A stretch of DNA of 7,484 nucleotides from Candidatus Latescibacterota bacterium (GTDB lineage: Bacteria; Latescibacterota; 4484-107; B68-G9). The stretch is from contig DTYS01000301.1 of the NCBI GenBank assembly GCA_012961755.1, positions 1 to 7,484 on the forward strand. The letters are read 5' to 3'. The position numbers and the translations under genes are program-made. Below, in pieces: positions 5,888 through 7,484 of the stretch. Below the pieces are notes generated by a model that saw nothing but the letters and a program-made list of their open reading frames with translations, had not been told where the DNA came from and searched no databases. How positions within the stretch are numbered: the stretch's first letter is position 1; every line of letters starts with the position of its first letter.

Positions 5888-6065
5888 GCACACCTCCCTC
5901 CTCTATCGGCTCGGCCTCGTCTATGAGCATTATGGGGATGTCGTCCTCGATCCTATAACGAAGTTTACAGTTCCAGCATATGAGCACGTTCTCCTCTGGT
6001 CTGTATTCCAAATCTCCTTTACACTTAGGACATGCCAATATCTCCAAGAGTTCCTTGTCCAACAT
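5853..6065 (-). CDS. Trm112/YcaR-family zinc-ribbon protein
   Basis: The protein has 70 residues; the Trm112 core is residues 1 to about 51. It shows LLEILACPKCKGDL with C12 and C15, then C30 and C33 in LICWNCKLRYRI, followed by the conserved IPIMLIDEA (43-51). In other organisms Trm112-type proteins bind and stabilise SAM-dependent methyltransferases that act on tRNA, rRNA or release factors; bacterial YcaR-like members are poorly characterised. The last 16 residues or so (EEGGVHGVHGQDSEGA) are glycine-rich and unlike the family. They are encoded by the ribosome site and first codons of the downstream 57-residue gene, so they look like read-out of an overlap. The start has GGAGG five bases upstream and lies one base after the thioesterase stop. 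No methyltransferase gene is in the window. Confidence 0.9.
   Translation of the reverse strand: MLDKELLEILACPKCKGDLEYRPEENVLICWNCKLRYRIEDDIPIMLIDEAEPIEEGGVHGVHGQDSEGA
5893..5898 (-). promoter_or_regulatory. Ribosome binding site of the 57-residue gene
   Basis: GGGAGG on the minus strand is followed by TGTGC and the ATG at 5887. It lies inside the Trm112 reading frame and is the strongest single reason to accept the small gene as real. Confidence 0.7.
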
Positions 6066-6066
6066 T

Positions 6067-6468
6067 TCATCCTCCCCTTCCGAGAGCTTCCCTTAGTTCC
6101 TTCGGCGGCCTTATGGGCCTGCGCTGCCTGTTGAGACAGGCGTGTACGGTGTATCCCCTTGCCACCAACTCACCTTCCCTGAAGACCTCGTAGTCCATCC
6201 TGAGCCTCGCCCCTTGCACGCTTCCCCTCGTAACTATCCTGAGCCTGTCGTCGTACCTCACGGGTTCGATGTACTCAACGTGGGCCTCCACGACGGGAAG
6301 GAACACCCCACCGTCCTCCAGCTCCCTGTAAGGGAGACCGATGGCCCTGAGAAGCTCGGTCCTTCCTATCTCGAACCACTCCAGGTACCTCGAGGAGTGG
6401 ACAAGGTCCATCCTGTCCACCTCGGCGTACCGGACGAGGATCTTGGTCTCCGCCTTCATTCCTCCCAT
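6067..6468 (-). CDS. Acyl-CoA thioesterase, YbgC/4-hydroxybenzoyl-CoA thioesterase family (hotdog fold)
   Basis: The 133-residue protein fits a single hotdog domain that hydrolyses acyl-CoA thioesters in the cytoplasm. RYAEVDRMDLVHSSRYLEWFEIGRTELL (13-40) is the family signature. D18 aligns with catalytic Asp17 of Pseudomonas 4-hydroxybenzoyl-CoA thioesterase, followed by the helix YLEWFEIGRTELLRAIG. The glycine usual at MGVV is Asp21 here. VEYIEPVRYDDRLRIVTR (65-82) is the typical central strand pair. The start at 6468 overlaps accA by 13 bases and has a G-rich but weak ribosome site. The ATG at 6459 (4-base ATGA overlap, 130 residues) is possible, but its GGAGG is only one base away. Position after accA suggests a role in acyl-CoA metabolism; chain-length preference is unknown. 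Confidence 0.9.
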   Translation of the reverse strand: MGGMKAETKILVRYAEVDRMDLVHSSRYLEWFEIGRTELLRAIGLPYRELEDGGVFLPVVEAHVEYIEPVRYDDRLRIVTRGSVQGARLRMDYEVFREGELVARGYTVHACLNRQRRPIRPPKELREALGRGG

Positions 6469-7406
6469 ACCCCCATCCTGTAGAACTTCTCCCTCCTCCT
6501 CCTCACGAGCTCCTCGGGGGGCACGTCGACGAGGGCGTCGAGCTCCTCCACGAGGACCTCCTTCAGGGTGCGGGCAGCTCCCTCTGGGTCCCTGTGAGCG
6601 CCTCCCAAGGGCTCCGGGACGACCCTGTCGACGATGCCGAGCTTCAGTAGGTCCTGGGCGGTAAGTTTTAAGGCCTCAGCTGCCTCCTCCTTCTTCTCGT
6701 GCGACCTCCAGAGGATGGAGGAGCACGACTCAGGAGCTATCACCGAGTACCATGCGTTCTCCATCATGAGGACCCTGTCCCCTACGCCCATGCCGAGGGC
6801 ACCCCCGGAACCTCCCTCGCCTATTATCACTACGACTATAGGCGTGGGTAACATGGCCATCCCGTAGAGGTTCCTCGCTATGGCCTCCGCCTGACCCCTC
6901 TCCTCAGCTTCTATCCCCGGATAGGCTCCCGGCGTGTCCACGAGCGATATAACGGGAAGGCCGAACTTCGCTCCTAGCTTCATGAGCCTCATAGCCTTCC
7001 TGTACCCCTCCGGGTTCGGCATGCCGAAGCGCCTCCTTATGTTCTCCTTAGTGCCCCTTCCCTTTTGTTGCCCGATCACGACCACGGACCTCTCCCCGAG
7101 CTTGGCCAGCCCACCTACGACCGCAGGATCGTCCCCGAAGTATCTGTCGCCGTGGAGTTCCAGGAAGTCGATCGTCATCCTGTTTATGTAGTCGAGGGCG
7201 TAAGGTCTATCGGGATGACGGGCGAGCTGGACCCTCTGCCAGGGGGTGAGCTTGGAGAACACCTCCTCCCTGAGCCTTTCGAGCTCCCTCTCAAGCCTCG
7301 CTATCTTGTCGGAGAGGTCCACCCCCTCCTGCTCCGCGTACCTCCTCAAGCCGCCGAGCTTCTCCTCGAGCTCCACTATGGGCCTTTCGAAGTCCAGGAT
7401 CGCCAT
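6456..7406 (-). CDS. accA: Acetyl-CoA carboxylase carboxyltransferase subunit alpha
   Basis: AccA pairs with AccD to move the carboxyl group from carboxybiotin to acetyl-CoA, giving malonyl-CoA for fatty acid synthesis. The 316 residues match the family (E. coli has 319). A charged N-terminal coiled-coil-like region (about 10-50) leads to WQRVQLARHPDRPYALDYI (56-74), FLELHGDRYFGDDPA (81-95), the crotonase-fold core GQQKGRGTKENIRRRFGMPNPEGYRKA (112-138), VDTPGAYPGIEAEERGQ (156-172), the oxyanion-forming GEGGSGGALG (196-205) and SVIAPESCSSILWR (221-234). The AccD zinc finger is absent, so this is not a fused subunit. The ATG has TAGGAGGG just upstream, sharing bases with the stop of the preceding gene. 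It is the first complete gene of the minus-strand run from 7484 to 3988. Confidence 0.97.
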   Translation of the reverse strand: MAILDFERPIVELEEKLGGLRRYAEQEGVDLSDKIARLERELERLREEVFSKLTPWQRVQLARHPDRPYALDYINRMTIDFLELHGDRYFGDDPAVVGGLAKLGERSVVVIGQQKGRGTKENIRRRFGMPNPEGYRKAMRLMKLGAKFGLPVISLVDTPGAYPGIEAEERGQAEAIARNLYGMAMLPTPIVVVIIGEGGSGGALGMGVGDRVLMMENAWYSVIAPESCSSILWRSHEKKEEAAEALKLTAQDLLKLGIVDRVVPEPLGGAHRDPEGAARTLKEVLVEELDALVDVPPEELVRRRREKFYRMGVWEE

Positions 7407-7414
7407 ATTCCCTC

Positions 7415-7484
7415 CTACCCGAGGCCCTTTAAGGTCCTGAGCCTCCTCCTGACCTTGTATAGGTTGGGGGCATCGGGGTACTTG
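7415..7484 (-). CDS. C-terminal end of an unidentified upstream gene
   Basis: Only the last 22 residues and a TAG are in the window (KYPDAPNLYKVRRRLRTLKG followed by LG). This frame is chosen because its stop lies eight bases before the accA ATG and inside its ribosome site, as at the other junctions, and because the peptide is lysine- and arginine-rich like a real C-terminus. By gene order accD would be a reasonable partner, but the fragment has no diagnostic motif, so I do not name it. Confidence 0.6.
   Translation of the reverse strand, partial: KYPDAPNLYKVRRRLRTLKGLG

Noticed and set aside
5714..6065. Trm112 and the 57-residue frame as one frameshifted gene
   Set aside because: The second frame has its own strong ribosome site and ATG, and the Trm112 core is complete before the overlap. 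Two genes is the simpler reading, though ortholog comparison could still change it.
1..7484. Defence system, mobile element, CRISPR array or biosynthetic cluster
   Set aside because: No repeats, transposase, integrase, nuclease-helicase pair or synthase modules were seen. The genes are housekeeping and codon use looks uniform.

Overview
The window reads as an ordinary, gene-dense stretch of bacterial chromosome. It carries eleven complete protein genes, two genes cut by the window edges, and only one real intergenic region. The DNA is G+C-rich, and its genes use many AGG codons for Arg and ATA codons for Ile; charged residues (Glu, Lys, Arg) are abundant. That pattern is common in thermophiles. 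Strong GGAGG ribosome binding sites and junctions of 1 to 13 bases are the rule. HslVU, an AccA-type carboxyltransferase subunit and a Thermotoga-like DAHP synthase point to a bacterium, perhaps a thermophilic anaerobe of the Synergistota or Thermotogota kind. The phylum is a guess, since no rRNA or other marker is present. Codon use looks uniform, and I see no mobile element, CRISPR array, tRNA or rRNA.

Layout. (1) Positions 1-2542, minus strand: hslV, hslU, nusB and a metallophosphoesterase (cut by the left edge). They follow one another with 4-base stop/start overlaps or none, so this is probably one operon for ATP-dependent proteolysis followed by an antitermination factor. (2) Positions 2543-2683: a compact divergent control region with two back-to-back sigma70-type promoters. 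(3) Positions 2684-3984, plus strand: a free-standing AroQ chorismate mutase overlapping by 7 bases a DAHP synthase that carries an N-terminal ferredoxin-like regulatory domain. Together they are the entry enzyme of the shikimate pathway and the first committed step towards Phe and Tyr. (4) Positions 3988-7484, minus strand: a convergent run that begins outside the window. It contains the end of an unidentified gene, accA, a YbgC-like thioesterase, a Trm112-family zinc ribbon, a 57-residue protein of unknown function, a GNAT acetyltransferase and an M20 metallopeptidase. It abuts the DAHP synthase gene tail to tail with 3 bases between the stop codons.

The most useful results concern gene boundaries. 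The sequence suggests that hslV and the chorismate mutase gene both start about 45-51 bases downstream of their longest reading frames, because promoter elements lie inside the extended frames. HslV would then be made with a 12-residue propeptide ahead of its catalytic threonine. A small gene overlapped by the Trm112 gene by 35 bases is easy to miss. I found no convincing new multi-gene system; the novelty is at the level of start sites, the divergent promoter and the small unknown protein.
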